Translations under genes and position numbers: made by a program
Shown: positions 36,126 through 46,716 of the stretch, piece by piece
Position numbering within the stretch: position 1 is the stretch's first letter
Layout: each line of letters opens with the position of its first letter
Origin: an uncultured Clostridia bacterium
GTDB lineage: Bacteria; Bacillota; Clostridia; Oscillospirales; Ruminococcaceae
DNA length: 64,000 bases
Reading direction: 5' to 3'
Assembly: GCA_944386455.1 (NCBI GenBank)
Contig: CALXBC010000006.1
Coordinates: 1 to 64,000, forward strand
Notes under the pieces: model-generated
What the model saw: the letters and a program-made list of their open reading frames with translations, nothing else
The model's database searches: none
What the model was told of the DNA's origin: nothing

Positions 36126-37457
36126 ATGGGAGAAACCATAAAATCGCTGAAGGGATTTCAGGATGTTCTGCCGTCAGAAAGCTATAAATGGCAGTTTGTG
36201 GAAAAACTGGCGTTGGAAACCGCAGAGCTGTTTGGATTTCGGGAGATTCGTTTTCCCACTGTGGAATATACGGGACTGTTCAACCGGTCGGTAGGGGATA
36301 CTACCGATGTCGTGCAAAAGGAAATGTATACCTTTTTGGATAAGGGAAATCGTTCCGTCACCCTGCGGCCGGAGGGAACAGCCGGGACTGTACGTGCGGT
36401 GATACAAAACGGACTGCTGAATGAGGCGCTACCCCTGCGGCTGAGTTATATTACATCCTGTTTTCGCAATGAGAATCCGCAGGCCGGACGTTTGCGGGAA
36501 TTTCACCAGTTCGGTGTGGAGATGTTTGGGGCGCAGTCTCCCAGTGCGGACGCTGAAGTGATCGGCGTTGCACACGAGATTTTTGAACGGCTGGGACTGA
36601 AAAATATTACCCTGGAAATCAATTCGATTGGCTGCCCGAAATGCCGCAAAGAATATCACAGGGCGCTGAAGGAATATTTTGAAGCATATCGTGACAGACT
36701 CTGCCCGACCTGTCTGGAACGGATGGAAAAGAATCCGCTTCGGATTTTGGACTGCAAAAGCCCTGTTTGCAAGGAAATTGCAAAGGACGCGCCGATCGGG
36801 CTGGACTATCTGTGCGAAGAATGCAGGGAGCACTTTGAAGGGGTCAAAAAACGTCTGGAACTGATGGGACTTGCTTATCGGGTCAATTCCCGTATTGTAC
36901 GCGGGCTGGACTATTATACGAAAACCGTTTTTGAGTTTGTCTCCAACGATCTTGGCGCGCAGTCAACTGTCTGCGGCGGCGGACGGTATGATGGACTGAT
37001 CGAGACCATGGGAGGCAGTCCGACGCCTGGTCTTGGCTTTGGAATGGGATTGGAGCGGCTGCTGCTGGTAATGGCGGCACAGCAGATCGAGGTGCCGAAG
37101 CCATCCGCCTGTCAGCTGTATCTTGGCTCGGTGGGAGAAGCCGCAGCGCTGAAGGCATTGGAAATCGTTACTCAGCTGCGGCGGGACGGGTATTATGTGG
37201 AATGCGATACCATGAACCGCAGCGTCAAGGCACAGATGAAATACGCCAACAAGCTGGATGCACGGTTGTCTGCAATTTTGGGCGACAGCGAGCTGGAAAG
37301 CGGCAAACTGAATCTCAAGGATATGGCAACCGGTGAAAGTATTGAGGTCAGCTTTGATGAGTTGTCTGAAAAGATCTACGAGCATTGGAAAAAAAGCGAA
37401 TTTGAGGCAATGGCAGAGGAATTCGGCGATTTATTCGCACAGAATGGACTGGATTGA
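36126..37457 (+). CDS. hisS: Histidyl-tRNA synthetase
   Basis: 443 residues, a class II synthetase. Motif 2 is SCFRNENPQAGRLREFHQFG near residue 111, and the histidine motifs RGLDYYTKTVFEF (near 260) and GGGRYDGL (near 285) are present. An anticodon-binding domain takes up the last 110 residues. It is the first gene after the T-box, with aspS 23 bp behind. Confidence 0.95.
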   Translation: MGETIKSLKGFQDVLPSESYKWQFVEKLALETAELFGFREIRFPTVEYTGLFNRSVGDTTDVVQKEMYTFLDKGNRSVTLRPEGTAGTVRAVIQNGLLNEALPLRLSYITSCFRNENPQAGRLREFHQFGVEMFGAQSPSADAEVIGVAHEIFERLGLKNITLEINSIGCPKCRKEYHRALKEYFEAYRDRLCPTCLERMEKNPLRILDCKSPVCKEIAKDAPIGLDYLCEECREHFEGVKKRLELMGLAYRVNSRIVRGLDYYTKTVFEFVSNDLGAQSTVCGGGRYDGLIETMGGSPTPGLGFGMGLERLLLVMAAQQIEVPKPSACQLYLGSVGEAAALKALEIVTQLRRDGYYVECDTMNRSVKAQMKYANKLDARLSAILGDSELESGKLNLKDMATGESIEVSFDELSEKIYEHWKKSEFEAMAEEFGDLFAQNGLD

Positions 37458-37480
37458 TGGGATAGAAAGGAAGACAGAAA

Positions 37481-39265
37481 ATGGATACCATGAAGGGCTT
37501 GAAACGGACGAATTATTGCGGAGAGCTTTCTCGTGCGGATGCGGGAAAGGAAGTCGTGGTCTGCGGCTTTGTACAAAAACAGCGGGATAAGGGGCCGCTG
37601 GTGTTTATTGATCTGCGCGACCGGACAGGAATCGTGCAGCTGACCTTTGACGACAAATCGGCGCCTGAACAGCGGGAAAAGGCGAAAGCTGTCCGGGCGG
37701 AGTATGTTCTGATGGCAAAAGGAATGGTCAGAGTACGGGAAAGTATCAATCCTGAGCTTAAGACTGGGGAAATCGAAGTTGCAGTGAATGATCTGCGGAT
37801 TTTGTCCAAGTCGGAAACACCGCCGTTTCATATTACGGATGAAACCAATGTAAACGAGGAACTGCGGCTGAAATACCGCTATCTGGATCTGCGCAGAAGC
37901 CCGATGCAGCAGACCATGATGCTGCGGCATAAAATCGTAAAGGCTGCCCGGGACTACTATGATGAAAACGGCTTTATTGAAATCGAGACCCCGGTTCTGA
38001 TTAAATCCACACCGGAAGGAGCAAGAGACTATCTGGTTCCGTCACGGGTCCATCCGGGCAGTTTTTATGCACTGCCCCAGTCGCCGCAGCTGTATAAGCA
38101 GCTGCTGATGCTCGCAGGGTATGATCGCTATATGCAGGTTGCCCGCTGCTTCCGTGACGAAGACCTGCGGGCAGACCGCCAGCCCGAGTTTACTCAGATT
38201 GACCTGGAGATGAGCTTTGTTGATCAGGATGATGTTATGGCGGTCAATGAGGGCTTTATGAAATATGTGTTCAAAAAAATATTGAACATTGACATCCAGA
38301 CTCCGTTCAAACGTCTGCCGTATGAGGAAGCCATGCATCGTTACGGTTCTGATAAACCGGACACCAGATTTGGTATGGAATTGTGCGATCTATCTGATCT
38401 GCTCACGGAAACTGAATTTAAAGTATTCCGCGGCGCACTGGACAACGGCGGCAGCGTGCGTGCATTGATTGCAAAGAATGCAGCAGGGGTATTGAGCCGC
38501 AAGGAAATCGACAAGCTGGTTGAACTGGTGAAAACCTACCGTGCCAAAGGACTTGCCTATACCCGCCTGACTGCCGAAGCGGAAAGCTCCAGCTATGAGA
38601 AGTTTTTGAGCGAACAGGAGAAAAATGCCATTCGTAAGCGGCTCGGCGCAGAAACAGGCGATGTGATTTTAATTGTGGCGGATGCATCTGATGATATCGT
38701 ATGCGAAAGTCTCGGACAGCTGCGCTGCGAATTGGGCAAGCGCCTTGAACTGATTGATGAAACCAAATATGAATTTTTGTGGGTGACCCATTTTCCGCTG
38801 TTTGAGTATGATGAAGAAGCCGGGCGTTATGCGGCGAAGCATCATCCCTTTACCGCGGTTGCAGATGAGGATATCGACAAGCTGGAATCTGATCCGGCGC
38901 ACTGCCATGCGAAAGCATATGATATGGTGCTCAACGGCTGTGAGGTAGGCGGCGGCTCTATCCGAATCAATGATCCGCAGCTTCAGCAGCGGATGTTCCG
39001 GGCGCTGGGCTTTTCGGAAGAGGACGCTTATGCGCGGTTCGGGTTCCTGATCGATGCGTTCAAGTTTGGCGCCCCGCCGCACGGCGGAATGGCATACGGA
39101 CTCGATCGGCTGGTGATGCTGATGCTCCATAAGGAATCGATCCGTGATGTGATTGCATTCCCGAAGGTACAGAATGCCAGTGAGCTGATGACACAGTGTC
39201 CGTCGGAAGTAGATGAAAGTCAGCTTAACGAGCTTGGCATTCAGGTTGTAAAAAGAGAAGAATAA
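37481..39265 (+). CDS. aspS: Aspartyl-tRNA synthetase
   Basis: 594 residues, the bacterial long type. An N-terminal OB-fold anticodon domain (residues 15-105) is followed by the class II core with YLDLRRSPMQQ near 131, motif 2 ARCFRDEDLRADRQPEFTQI near 217, an inserted GAD domain (about 300-420) and motif 3 GLDRLVMLM near 546. Shares the Asp-type T-box leader with hisS. Confidence 0.95.
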   Translation: MDTMKGLKRTNYCGELSRADAGKEVVVCGFVQKQRDKGPLVFIDLRDRTGIVQLTFDDKSAPEQREKAKAVRAEYVLMAKGMVRVRESINPELKTGEIEVAVNDLRILSKSETPPFHITDETNVNEELRLKYRYLDLRRSPMQQTMMLRHKIVKAARDYYDENGFIEIETPVLIKSTPEGARDYLVPSRVHPGSFYALPQSPQLYKQLLMLAGYDRYMQVARCFRDEDLRADRQPEFTQIDLEMSFVDQDDVMAVNEGFMKYVFKKILNIDIQTPFKRLPYEEAMHRYGSDKPDTRFGMELCDLSDLLTETEFKVFRGALDNGGSVRALIAKNAAGVLSRKEIDKLVELVKTYRAKGLAYTRLTAEAESSSYEKFLSEQEKNAIRKRLGAETGDVILIVADASDDIVCESLGQLRCELGKRLELIDETKYEFLWVTHFPLFEYDEEAGRYAAKHHPFTAVADEDIDKLESDPAHCHAKAYDMVLNGCEVGGGSIRINDPQLQQRMFRALGFSEEDAYARFGFLIDAFKFGAPPHGGMAYGLDRLVMLMLHKESIRDVIAFPKVQNASELMTQCPSEVDESQLNELGIQVVKREE

Positions 39266-39269
39266 AGCG

Positions 39270-39303
39270 AAACCCCGGCGCGGAATTTTCCGCGCCGGGG
39301 TTT
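39270..39303 (+). terminator. Terminator of hisS-aspS
   Basis: AAACCCCGGCGCGG at 39270-39283 and its exact complement at 39290-39303, with a 6-nt loop. 39304-39513 holds nothing else that I can support. Confidence 0.85.
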
Positions 39304-39513
39304 GACATTTTGTAAAAAGCTGACAGCAGCATTTTATTTTTCCCAATTCGATAATGTGTTGCCGGTACATATTCCAGCGAATAATTACTTGAAAACTTCA
39401 GTTTGGTACCTTTACCAGCAGCGCGAAAATGGTCACACTAATTTGAATAGATTAAAACTCCTCTATTTGCTCTAGTGAACAGGTGGAGAGGTTGTCAAAA
39501 TTTTATTGTTTTC

Positions 39514-40161
39514 TTACTTCAGAACAGCATCAAAGTTCGTGCAATCCTGTATCTGGTCGTTGTTTACAGGGATAGTAAATAGCCATCCTGCCATTGCACA
39601 GTTGCCAACTTCGGGGTTATAAGTGTATTTGACATAGACAGAGAGTGTGCCGTTCTCTATCGAAACAGAATCTACCCCAAATCGAGGCGTGCGACTACCT
39701 GCCTCCACATAGACCAAAAGCAAGGTGTTTTCAAGAAAGAAATCCTCCGTATAATCAGCAGTCACTTTCTCAAAAGAGGGTACCTCGTCCAAAGTTTCAT
39801 CCATAGTAAAGGTGCCTGAAAATGTTGTTTTGAACTCGTTTAGTTCTTCTAATGTGTCGCACTTGTAGACGGGAATATGTCGAGCCGAACTAAGTTCAAA
39901 TGTGTCCTTGTTAAGTGCCAATTCTCTGATTTTGGGGTCATCCGACCAGTTCGCCCAAGAAACAGAAGCATCAAAATCGATTGCTTCTGTTATGTCAATT
40001 TTGCTCATGGACGATTGGTCTGTATTGCTCGGCGGCGGTGTCTGATCCTGTTGCTGACTGTCCTGTGTATTGTTTTTGAGTGAATTATCGTTCTGTTCAC
40101 CGCAAGCCACAAGAGAACATACCATAGCGAAAGCAAGTAACAGTGTTAAAAATTTCTTCAT
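39514..40161 (-). CDS. Lipoprotein of unknown function
   Basis: 215 residues from ATG 40161, which has GGAGG 8 nt before it. The signal peptide ends in the lipobox LVAC, then a Gln/Pro/Ser-rich linker (about 25-50) leads to a C-terminal domain of about 155 residues with LENTLLLVYVEAGSRTP. The domain may be a small beta-sandwich, but I do not recognise it. It is a single-gene transcript, convergent with hisS-aspS. Confidence 0.65.
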   Translation of the reverse strand: MKKFLTLLLAFAMVCSLVACGEQNDNSLKNNTQDSQQQDQTPPPSNTDQSSMSKIDITEAIDFDASVSWANWSDDPKIRELALNKDTFELSSARHIPVYKCDTLEELNEFKTTFSGTFTMDETLDEVPSFEKVTADYTEDFFLENTLLLVYVEAGSRTPRFGVDSVSIENGTLSVYVKYTYNPEVGNCAMAGWLFTIPVNNDQIQDCTNFDAVLK

Positions 40162-40482
40162 CGTATGTACCTCCAATCTGCAATATGTCTTTATTATTTT
40201 AGACGAAAAATTTCTCGAAAAGTTCCATACTATAATCTATTCTACAATGTTTCACTTCTTAATACAAAGGGGCTATCGCTTATCCTCCTCCAAATAAACC
40301 GTTTTATTTTCCTTTTATTCGGAGGTAGAAAAGGAAGTCTCCAACGGAGTATCGAGGACTTCCACATGTTTGGAAACAAAGGGTGTTCACACAGGATGAG
40401 CACTTGAAACTTAACTTTATTCAACTGAATGTAGATTTATACATAGCGTTCTAACCAGCAACACAATGCCGAATTGGGAGTT
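40162..40482. other. Intergenic stretch with one hairpin
   Basis: GGAAGTCTCC and a later GACTTCC, with GGAG inside, form a hairpin at about 40332-40361. No gene, promoter of good quality or known motif was seen. Confidence 0.4.
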
Positions 40483-41262
40483 TTATTTTTTGATCAGGCT
40501 GTTTCCTTCCCATTCGGCAGAGGGCGGCATATCCATACACGCAAGTATGGTGGGAGCAATGTCCAGAAGTGAAATTTTCCCCAGATCTTTGCCGCCTTCA
40601 AAACCGTCACCCCAAAAAAACATGGGAATCGTCATATCTTCCGGGCAGTCAGTTCCATGCATCCGTTCATGGCCGCCGTGGTCAGCTGTGACGATGATAT
40701 TATATTTTTGTGCCGCCGTATTGAAAATCTTTTCCACGCAAGAGATAGCATTAAATACACGATTAAGATATGCGTTGCTCATCCAACCGTTATCATGGCC
40801 ACCTTTTTCATCAGTCTCTACCATATAAAGATATACAAAATCCGGTTCTTTATTCTGTAAAAATTCAATTGTACGCTCCGTTAGAATCAGATCTGTATTT
40901 TCTTCAGCATAAGCGTGGATAAATACTGTATATGCCATTGTGTCTGATGACCAGACATGTCTCATTGGCTCCCAATTATAGAAAGCAGCGTTCATTTTTC
41001 CCGCGTCTGCAAGGCGTTCTGCAATGCCCTTGATTGGTCTGACAGGCGGAACATAGGCATTGGTTACGATTCCATGCCTGGCAGGAGGAACGCCGTAAAA
41101 GATAGATGTATGGCATGGCAGTGTAACGGAAGGCTTCATCGAGCAGCCGGTTAACGTGTAGCTGAACTCTTTCAGCATGCGTTTTGTGAAAGGATGTTCA
41201 CAGCCTAAAAATCCGTCCGGCCGCATACCGTCAACTGAGATCAGGATTACTTTGTTTTTCAT
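40483..41262 (-). CDS. Alkaline phosphatase superfamily phosphodiesterase
   Basis: 259 residues. Metal ligands are visible: SVDG (Asp10), the nucleophile Thr in PSVTLPCHTS near 47, VETDEKGGHD near 150 and TADHGGHERMHG near 197. This is the nucleotide pyrophosphatase/phosphodiesterase layout in a short form. There is no signal peptide, so it is cytoplasmic. The substrate is unknown. It is monocistronic. Confidence 0.82.
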   Translation of the reverse strand: MKNKVILISVDGMRPDGFLGCEHPFTKRMLKEFSYTLTGCSMKPSVTLPCHTSIFYGVPPARHGIVTNAYVPPVRPIKGIAERLADAGKMNAAFYNWEPMRHVWSSDTMAYTVFIHAYAEENTDLILTERTIEFLQNKEPDFVYLYMVETDEKGGHDNGWMSNAYLNRVFNAISCVEKIFNTAAQKYNIIVTADHGGHERMHGTDCPEDMTIPMFFWGDGFEGGKDLGKISLLDIAPTILACMDMPPSAEWEGNSLIKK

Positions 41263-41423
41263 ATCAGTATCCCTCTTTTCAATACTGCTTAAAAGTCAGC
41301 CCTTTATTCTCCAGAGTTAAAACCACAAAAAATTTAACTTATTTTAATAGTCTAATTATATTTTACTTTTATCTATATGTCAAGTATATTTTCTGCTATA
41401 AACTATGGTTAGCATAATGAAAA

Positions 41424-41456
41424 AGGGTGAGCCGGAGTTTTAATCCGGTTCACCCT
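41424..41456 (-). terminator. Terminator of purL
   Basis: AGGGTGAGCCGGA pairs with TCCGGTTCACCCT, with a TTTTT run on the minus strand. It lies 30 bp past the purL stop. Confidence 0.8.
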
Positions 41457-41485
41457 GCAAGTATTTCTGCCTGTCTCAGTTCGCT

Positions 41486-44400
41486 TTACTTTGTGAAGTA
41501 CTCTACACCGGAGCGGAACAGCATCTGATCCTTGATTCCCGGGACGTTCTTGGTGATGTTTTCTCCGATTCGCTCGCTGTGAGCCATTTTGCCCAGAACA
41601 CGGCCGTCCGGTGAGGTGATGCCCTCAATTGCGTCTGCCGAAGTGTTGGGATTGAATCGAATGTCATAGGTTGGATTCCCGTTAAGATCAACATACTGTG
41701 TCGCGATCTGTCCGTTTTCCGCCATCTGGGCAATCAGCTCCGGTGCAGCGATGAAACGGCCTTCCCCATGGGAAATCGCAATATTATGAATATCGCCGAC
41801 CCGACAGTTTTGCAGCCAGGGAGACTTGTTGGAGGCAATCCTTGTGTTTACCATCATGGACTGATGACGGCCGATGGTGTTGAAGGTCAATGTCGGGGAA
41901 TCGTCTGTCATCTCTCTGATCTCGCCGAACGGAACCAGTCCCAGCTTGATCAGCGCCTGAAATCCGTTGCAGATTCCAAGCATCAGCCCGTCACGATTTT
42001 GGAGCAGGTCGTGAACGGCGTCCTTGATTTTGGGATTACGGAAGAATGCGGTGATAAACTTTCCGGAACCGTCAGGCTCGTCTCCGCCGGAGAACCCGCC
42101 GGGGATCATGATGATCTGAGACTGCGCGATTTTATCAGCAAAAGCGTTAACGGATTCCTCAATGAGCGAGCTGCTGAGATTGCGGATCACGAAAACCTCC
42201 GGACGTGCTCCAGCCTTCTCAAAGACTCTTGCAGTATCGTATTCACAGTTGGTGCCCGGGAATACGGGGATCAGTACACGCGGCTCTGCTGTGCGCAGCG
42301 CCGGAGCCTTCCGCTCCTTCCAATCGTAATGATAGACCGGAACGCTGCCGGACGGCGTTTGACCGATGCCGACGGGAAATATGGGTTCCAGCTTATTTTC
42401 ATATTGTTCCTGCAATGCTTCCATGTCAATTACAGTACCGTCGGCAAGCGTGATGGTGTAGTCCGGGGATGTGATGCCGATGATTTGGAAGCCCTCCGGT
42501 AGTTCGGCAGCACCATCCAATTCTGCCAGAAAGCCGCCGTACACAGGATTGAACAGCAGCTCATCATCTACATCCGCGGTAAATTTGAAGCCGATGCGGT
42601 TGCCAAAGCACATTTTGGCGATTCCCTCCGAGACGCCGCCATAAGTGAGCGTCCAGACTGCTTTTGCACTTCCTGCAGCGATCAGAGCTTCCATCTTATC
42701 AAATACATTTTTGACGGTATCAAAATCCGGCAGCTTGTTTTCATCATACTGCGGCAGGATCAGGGCGACCCGGTTTCCATCCTGTTTGAATTCCTGAGAA
42801 ACAGCTTTATCTGCGCCTGTTAATGATACTGCAAAGGATACCAGGGTCGGAGGCACATCGATCTGTTCAAAGGTGCCGGACATGGAGTCCTTTCCGCCAA
42901 TCGATGCGATGCCGAGCGCAAGCTGTGCTTTGAATGCGCCCAGCAGTGCGGCAAACGGTTTGCCCCAACGCAGCGGATTGTTCTGGGTACGCTCAAAATA
43001 CTCCTGGAACGAAGCCCAGCACTTGTGGTAGCTGCCGCCGGCCGCAACGACCTTGGCCACTGACTCTACAACCGCATAGACCGCACCGTGGTAGGGACTT
43101 TGCTCGCTGATATAGGGATTGAAGCCCCAGCCCATAACCGAAGCAGTGTTTGTGCTGCCGTTCAGCACCGGGATTTTGGCCACCATTGCCTGGGTAGGGG
43201 TCATTTGATAGGCACCGCCGAACGGCATCAGCACGGTACCTGCGCCGATTGTAGAGTCAAACCGTTCTACAAGTCCTTTTTGAGAACAGACATTCAGGCT
43301 GGACAGATGGTCTTTCCAGTCCTGTATGGTATTTTTATGGTGATTGACAGCTTGTAATTTTACAGAAGGCACCTTTATGTCAGTGTATTTTCTGGCTCCG
43401 TTAGAACTGAGAAATTCACGGGAGAGATCGACGATCTGATGCCCGCGCCAGTTCATTTGCAGCCGTGGCTGCTGTGTCACTTCAGCCACGACGGTGGATT
43501 CCAGATTTTCCTCAAGAGCAAGCGCCTGGAATGCAGCGGCATCCTTTTGACGTACAACGACTGCCATCCGTTCCTGAGATTCAGATATGGCAAGCTCCGT
43601 TCCATCCAGTCCTTCGTATTTTTTCGGGACTGCATCAAGATTGATCCGCAGTCCATCTGCAAGTTCACCGATCGCTACCGAAACGCCGCCGGCGCCGAAG
43701 TCGTTGCAGCGTTTGATCAGCCGCGTAGCTTTCGGATTGCGGAACAGCCGCTGAAGCTTGCGCTCCTCGGGGGCGTTGCCCTTCTGAACTTCTGCTCCGC
43801 AGGACTCCAGAGACTCCAGCGTGTGGGATTTGGACGAACCGGTCGCACCGCCGCAGCCGTCCCGCCCCGTCTTTCCGCCCAGCAGAATCACCACATCTCC
43901 GGGAGCAGGAATCTCCCGGATGACGTTTTCAGCAGGAGCGGCGCCCAGAACGGCACCGATTTCCAGTCGTTTGGCTACATAGCCTTTGTGATAGACCTCT
44001 GCAACATGTCCTGTTGCCAGGCCGATCTGGTTGCCATAGGAGCTGTAGCCGTTTGCAGCGCCGACAGTGATTTTACGCTGCGGAAGTTTTCCGGGGATGG
44101 TATCTTCCAGCGAAACAAGCGGATCGGCAGCGCCGGTCACACGCATTGCCTGATAGACATAGGAACGGCCGGAAAGCGGATCGCGGATCGCACCGCCAAG
44201 ACAGGTGGCGGCACCGCCGAACGGTTCGATCTCAGTCGGATGGTTGTGGGTCTCGTTTTTGAACATCAAAAGCCAGTCTTCCTGGCTGCCGTCGACATCA
44301 ACTTTGATTTTGACAGAACAGGCATTGATCTCTTCAGACTCGTCAAGATCAGGCAGAAGGCCGTCTTTTTTCAGCTTTTTAGCGCCGATGACCGCCAGAT

Positions 44401-45208
44401 CCATCAGGGTAATGGGCTTATCTTTCCCCTTGTAGAGCTCGTCACGGGTCACAAGATATTCCCGGTAGGTGTCTTTTATGTATTCGGGTTCAATCTCCAC
44501 GTTTTGGATAACAGTGGAAAAGGTGGTGTGCCGGCAGTGGTCAGACCAATAGGTGTCGATCATCCGAATCTCTGTGATGGTTGGATCGCGGCGCTCCGTG
44601 TTCTTAAAATAATTCTGGCAGAACAGGATATCGCCGAGGTCCATGGCTAATCCCTTTTCCTGAATAAAAGCGGCGAGTCCGGCTTCGTCCAGCCCGGTAA
44701 AGCCATGAAGGGTTTCGACCCCGGCAGGCAGCTCGTATTTGACATCAAGCGTCTCAAAACGCTCCAGGCTCGCTTCACGGCTTTCAACAGGGTTGATCAA
44801 ATATTTTTTGACTGCCTGAAATTCTTCATCCGTCAACCTACCGTCCAGCAGAAACACCTGGGCAGACCGGACAGCCGGACGATCTCCCTGAGTGGAAAGC
44901 TGAATGCACTGGGAACAGGAATCTGCCCGCTGGTCAAACTGCCCCGGGAGATATTCTTTGGCGAAAATCCGCATCCCATCATGCTCTGGCAGCTTGGAAC
45001 GGATCACATCCACTGCGGGCTCTGAAAAGATCGTAACGGATGCTTTTTGAAACACGTCTTCGGTGATTCCCTCTACATCATAACGGTTCAGCACCCGGAC
45101 ATTTTTCAGCCCGTCCAGATGAAGCGAGCTTTTCAGATCCTTGCAGATGCTGTTGGCTTCCACAGCAAAAGCCTCTTTTTTTTCTACATAGATACGAAAT
45201 ACTGGCAT
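41486..45208 (-). CDS. purL: Phosphoribosylformylglycinamidine synthase, single-chain
   Basis: 1240 residues: a PurS-like and linker N-terminus, two AIRS-type halves with DTYWSDHCRHTTF near 228 and FKNETHNHPTEIEPFGG near 319, and a C-terminal glutaminase with GICNGFQ (Cys near 1105) and ISHGEGRF. It makes FGAM from FGAR, glutamine and ATP in purine synthesis. The one-chain form differs from the PurS/PurQ/PurL set of Bacillus. It lies 36 bp after mtaB and probably shares its transcript. Confidence 0.95.
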   Translation of the reverse strand: MPVFRIYVEKKEAFAVEANSICKDLKSSLHLDGLKNVRVLNRYDVEGITEDVFQKASVTIFSEPAVDVIRSKLPEHDGMRIFAKEYLPGQFDQRADSCSQCIQLSTQGDRPAVRSAQVFLLDGRLTDEEFQAVKKYLINPVESREASLERFETLDVKYELPAGVETLHGFTGLDEAGLAAFIQEKGLAMDLGDILFCQNYFKNTERRDPTITEIRMIDTYWSDHCRHTTFSTVIQNVEIEPEYIKDTYREYLVTRDELYKGKDKPITLMDLAVIGAKKLKKDGLLPDLDESEEINACSVKIKVDVDGSQEDWLLMFKNETHNHPTEIEPFGGAATCLGGAIRDPLSGRSYVYQAMRVTGAADPLVSLEDTIPGKLPQRKITVGAANGYSSYGNQIGLATGHVAEVYHKGYVAKRLEIGAVLGAAPAENVIREIPAPGDVVILLGGKTGRDGCGGATGSSKSHTLESLESCGAEVQKGNAPEERKLQRLFRNPKATRLIKRCNDFGAGGVSVAIGELADGLRINLDAVPKKYEGLDGTELAISESQERMAVVVRQKDAAAFQALALEENLESTVVAEVTQQPRLQMNWRGHQIVDLSREFLSSNGARKYTDIKVPSVKLQAVNHHKNTIQDWKDHLSSLNVCSQKGLVERFDSTIGAGTVLMPFGGAYQMTPTQAMVAKIPVLNGSTNTASVMGWGFNPYISEQSPYHGAVYAVVESVAKVVAAGGSYHKCWASFQEYFERTQNNPLRWGKPFAALLGAFKAQLALGIASIGGKDSMSGTFEQIDVPPTLVSFAVSLTGADKAVSQEFKQDGNRVALILPQYDENKLPDFDTVKNVFDKMEALIAAGSAKAVWTLTYGGVSEGIAKMCFGNRIGFKFTADVDDELLFNPVYGGFLAELDGAAELPEGFQIIGITSPDYTITLADGTVIDMEALQEQYENKLEPIFPVGIGQTPSGSVPVYHYDWKERKAPALRTAEPRVLIPVFPGTNCEYDTARVFEKAGARPEVFVIRNLSSSLIEESVNAFADKIAQSQIIMIPGGFSGGDEPDGSGKFITAFFRNPKIKDAVHDLLQNRDGLMLGICNGFQALIKLGLVPFGEIREMTDDSPTLTFNTIGRHQSMMVNTRIASNKSPWLQNCRVGDIHNIAISHGEGRFIAAPELIAQMAENGQIATQYVDLNGNPTYDIRFNPNTSADAIEGITSPDGRVLGKMAHSERIGENITKNVPGIKDQMLFRSGVEYFTK

Positions 45209-45244
45209 AATACAGCCTCCATATAAAAATAGTCTGATAAACGG

Positions 45245-46543
45245 TTACGGCTCCTGCACCAGCTGCCCGGTGCAATATTCCGCTTCGGCGCCTGTTATCA
45301 AAACCGGAAAAATCTTTCCGGAAAGCGGTTTGTCATATTTGACCCGTACCAGGGAATAGTTGGGGGTATAACCCTCATAGCAGCCGTCTGCGGTGCAGGT
45401 CTCAAACAGAACGGGTTCCACAAGTCCGGTTTGAGTGCGTAAAAAGGCGGCGCGGGCTTCATTTGTCGCAGCGATCATTGCTGCACTGCGGCACTCCTTT
45501 TCCCTGCGGGTCAGCTGGCACGGCATCCGGTCGGCGCGGGTCCCGGTTCGCCTGGAATAGGCAAACACATGCGCTCTTGCAAATCCGACGGCTTTGACAA
45601 AGGCAAGGGATTCGCCAAATTCCTCCTCTGTTTCTCCGGGGAAACCGACCATGATGTCGGTGGTAATTGCGGAGTTTTCAAAGGTACGCCGAATTTTCTG
45701 AACAAGCGTCAGATACTCGGCAGATGTATAGCGGCGGTTCATTCGCCTGAGCGTCTCGTCGCAGCCGCTTTGGAGTGAAAGATGAAACTGCGGACAAAAC
45801 TTCGGTAACTTTGCCAGCCGCATCAGATCGCCGTCCGACAACAGTTCCGGCTCCAGAGAGCCCAAACGTACCCGCTCGATCCCGGGAACCGAACAGGCAA
45901 GCTCGACAGCATCGGTTAAACCACAGCCAAGTTCCCTTCCGTAGGAAGAAAGGTTGATCCCAACCAGCACGATCTCCCGGTATCCGTTGGCCGACAGAGT
46001 GTGAAGCTCCGATTCCAGCTCCTTGAGCGGCTTGGAGCGAATGGGGCCGCGTGCCTTAGGAATGATGCAGTATGAGCAGTACTTGTCGCAGCCATCCTCG
46101 ATTTTGACAAAGGCTCGGGTGCGTTCATGAAAGCGGCCGATCGCCATTGATTCAAAGGCTTCGCCGCGTTCATGCGGAAAAAGCGCATGAATACGTCCGC
46201 CGGAGGACAACACAGCTTGTACATCGTCAAGCAGCTTCAGTCTGTCCCGCGCCCCGCGGATGATGTCCGCTTCTTCCATCTGAAGCGCCCGTTCGGGAAA
46301 GGCCTGCGGAAAACAGCCTGTAAGGGCAATGACGGCATCAGGATTTTGCCGCCGCAGACGATGCAAAAGCTGCCGCGTCTTTTGATCGCTGGCAGAAGTA
46401 ACCGTACAGGAATTAATGATGTATACATCTGCGGGCTGATCTGCCGGAACGGTCTCAAAGCCTATTTGAGCAAATGCGGCGGAAAGCGCCTCACTTTCAT
46501 ATTGGTTGACCTTGCAGCCCAGTGTATAAAAAGCAACCCGCAT
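45245..46543 (-). CDS. mtaB: tRNA t6A methylthiotransferase MtaB
   Basis: 432 residues. The N-terminal MTTase domain has Cys in TLGCKVNQYES (residue 10), NSCTVTS (46) and LTGCFPQ (80). The radical SAM motif CDKYCSYC is near 153-160, and a TRAM domain ends the protein. It adds a methylthio group to t6A37 in tRNAs reading ANN codons. First gene of the mtaB-purL unit. Confidence 0.92.
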   Translation of the reverse strand: MRVAFYTLGCKVNQYESEALSAAFAQIGFETVPADQPADVYIINSCTVTSASDQKTRQLLHRLRRQNPDAVIALTGCFPQAFPERALQMEEADIIRGARDRLKLLDDVQAVLSSGGRIHALFPHERGEAFESMAIGRFHERTRAFVKIEDGCDKYCSYCIIPKARGPIRSKPLKELESELHTLSANGYREIVLVGINLSSYGRELGCGLTDAVELACSVPGIERVRLGSLEPELLSDGDLMRLAKLPKFCPQFHLSLQSGCDETLRRMNRRYTSAEYLTLVQKIRRTFENSAITTDIMVGFPGETEEEFGESLAFVKAVGFARAHVFAYSRRTGTRADRMPCQLTRREKECRSAAMIAATNEARAAFLRTQTGLVEPVLFETCTADGCYEGYTPNYSLVRVKYDKPLSGKIFPVLITGAEAEYCTGQLVQEP

Positions 46544-46639
46544 GACAACATCCTTTCTAAAACGACCATTTGACTGTTGCTTTTGTGATTTTTTACAATT
46601 TCCATTATAATAGATTTACGAAAAATTTGCAATTAACAG

Positions 46640-46668
46640 TTGACTAAAAACTCAACTGCTGTTATATT
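46640..46668 (+). promoter_or_regulatory. Promoter of the HPr-like gene
   Basis: TTGACT at 46640-46645, 17 bp, TATATT at 46663-46668. Confidence 0.7.
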
Positions 46669-46716
46669 ATATTTATAGTCAATATCTTCAATAAACATTT
46701 TAGGAGGAGATAAATT

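Noticed and set aside
43439-44650. Plus-strand open frame of 403 codons inside purL
   Set aside because: Antisense to a well-conserved part of PurL and without protein-like features.
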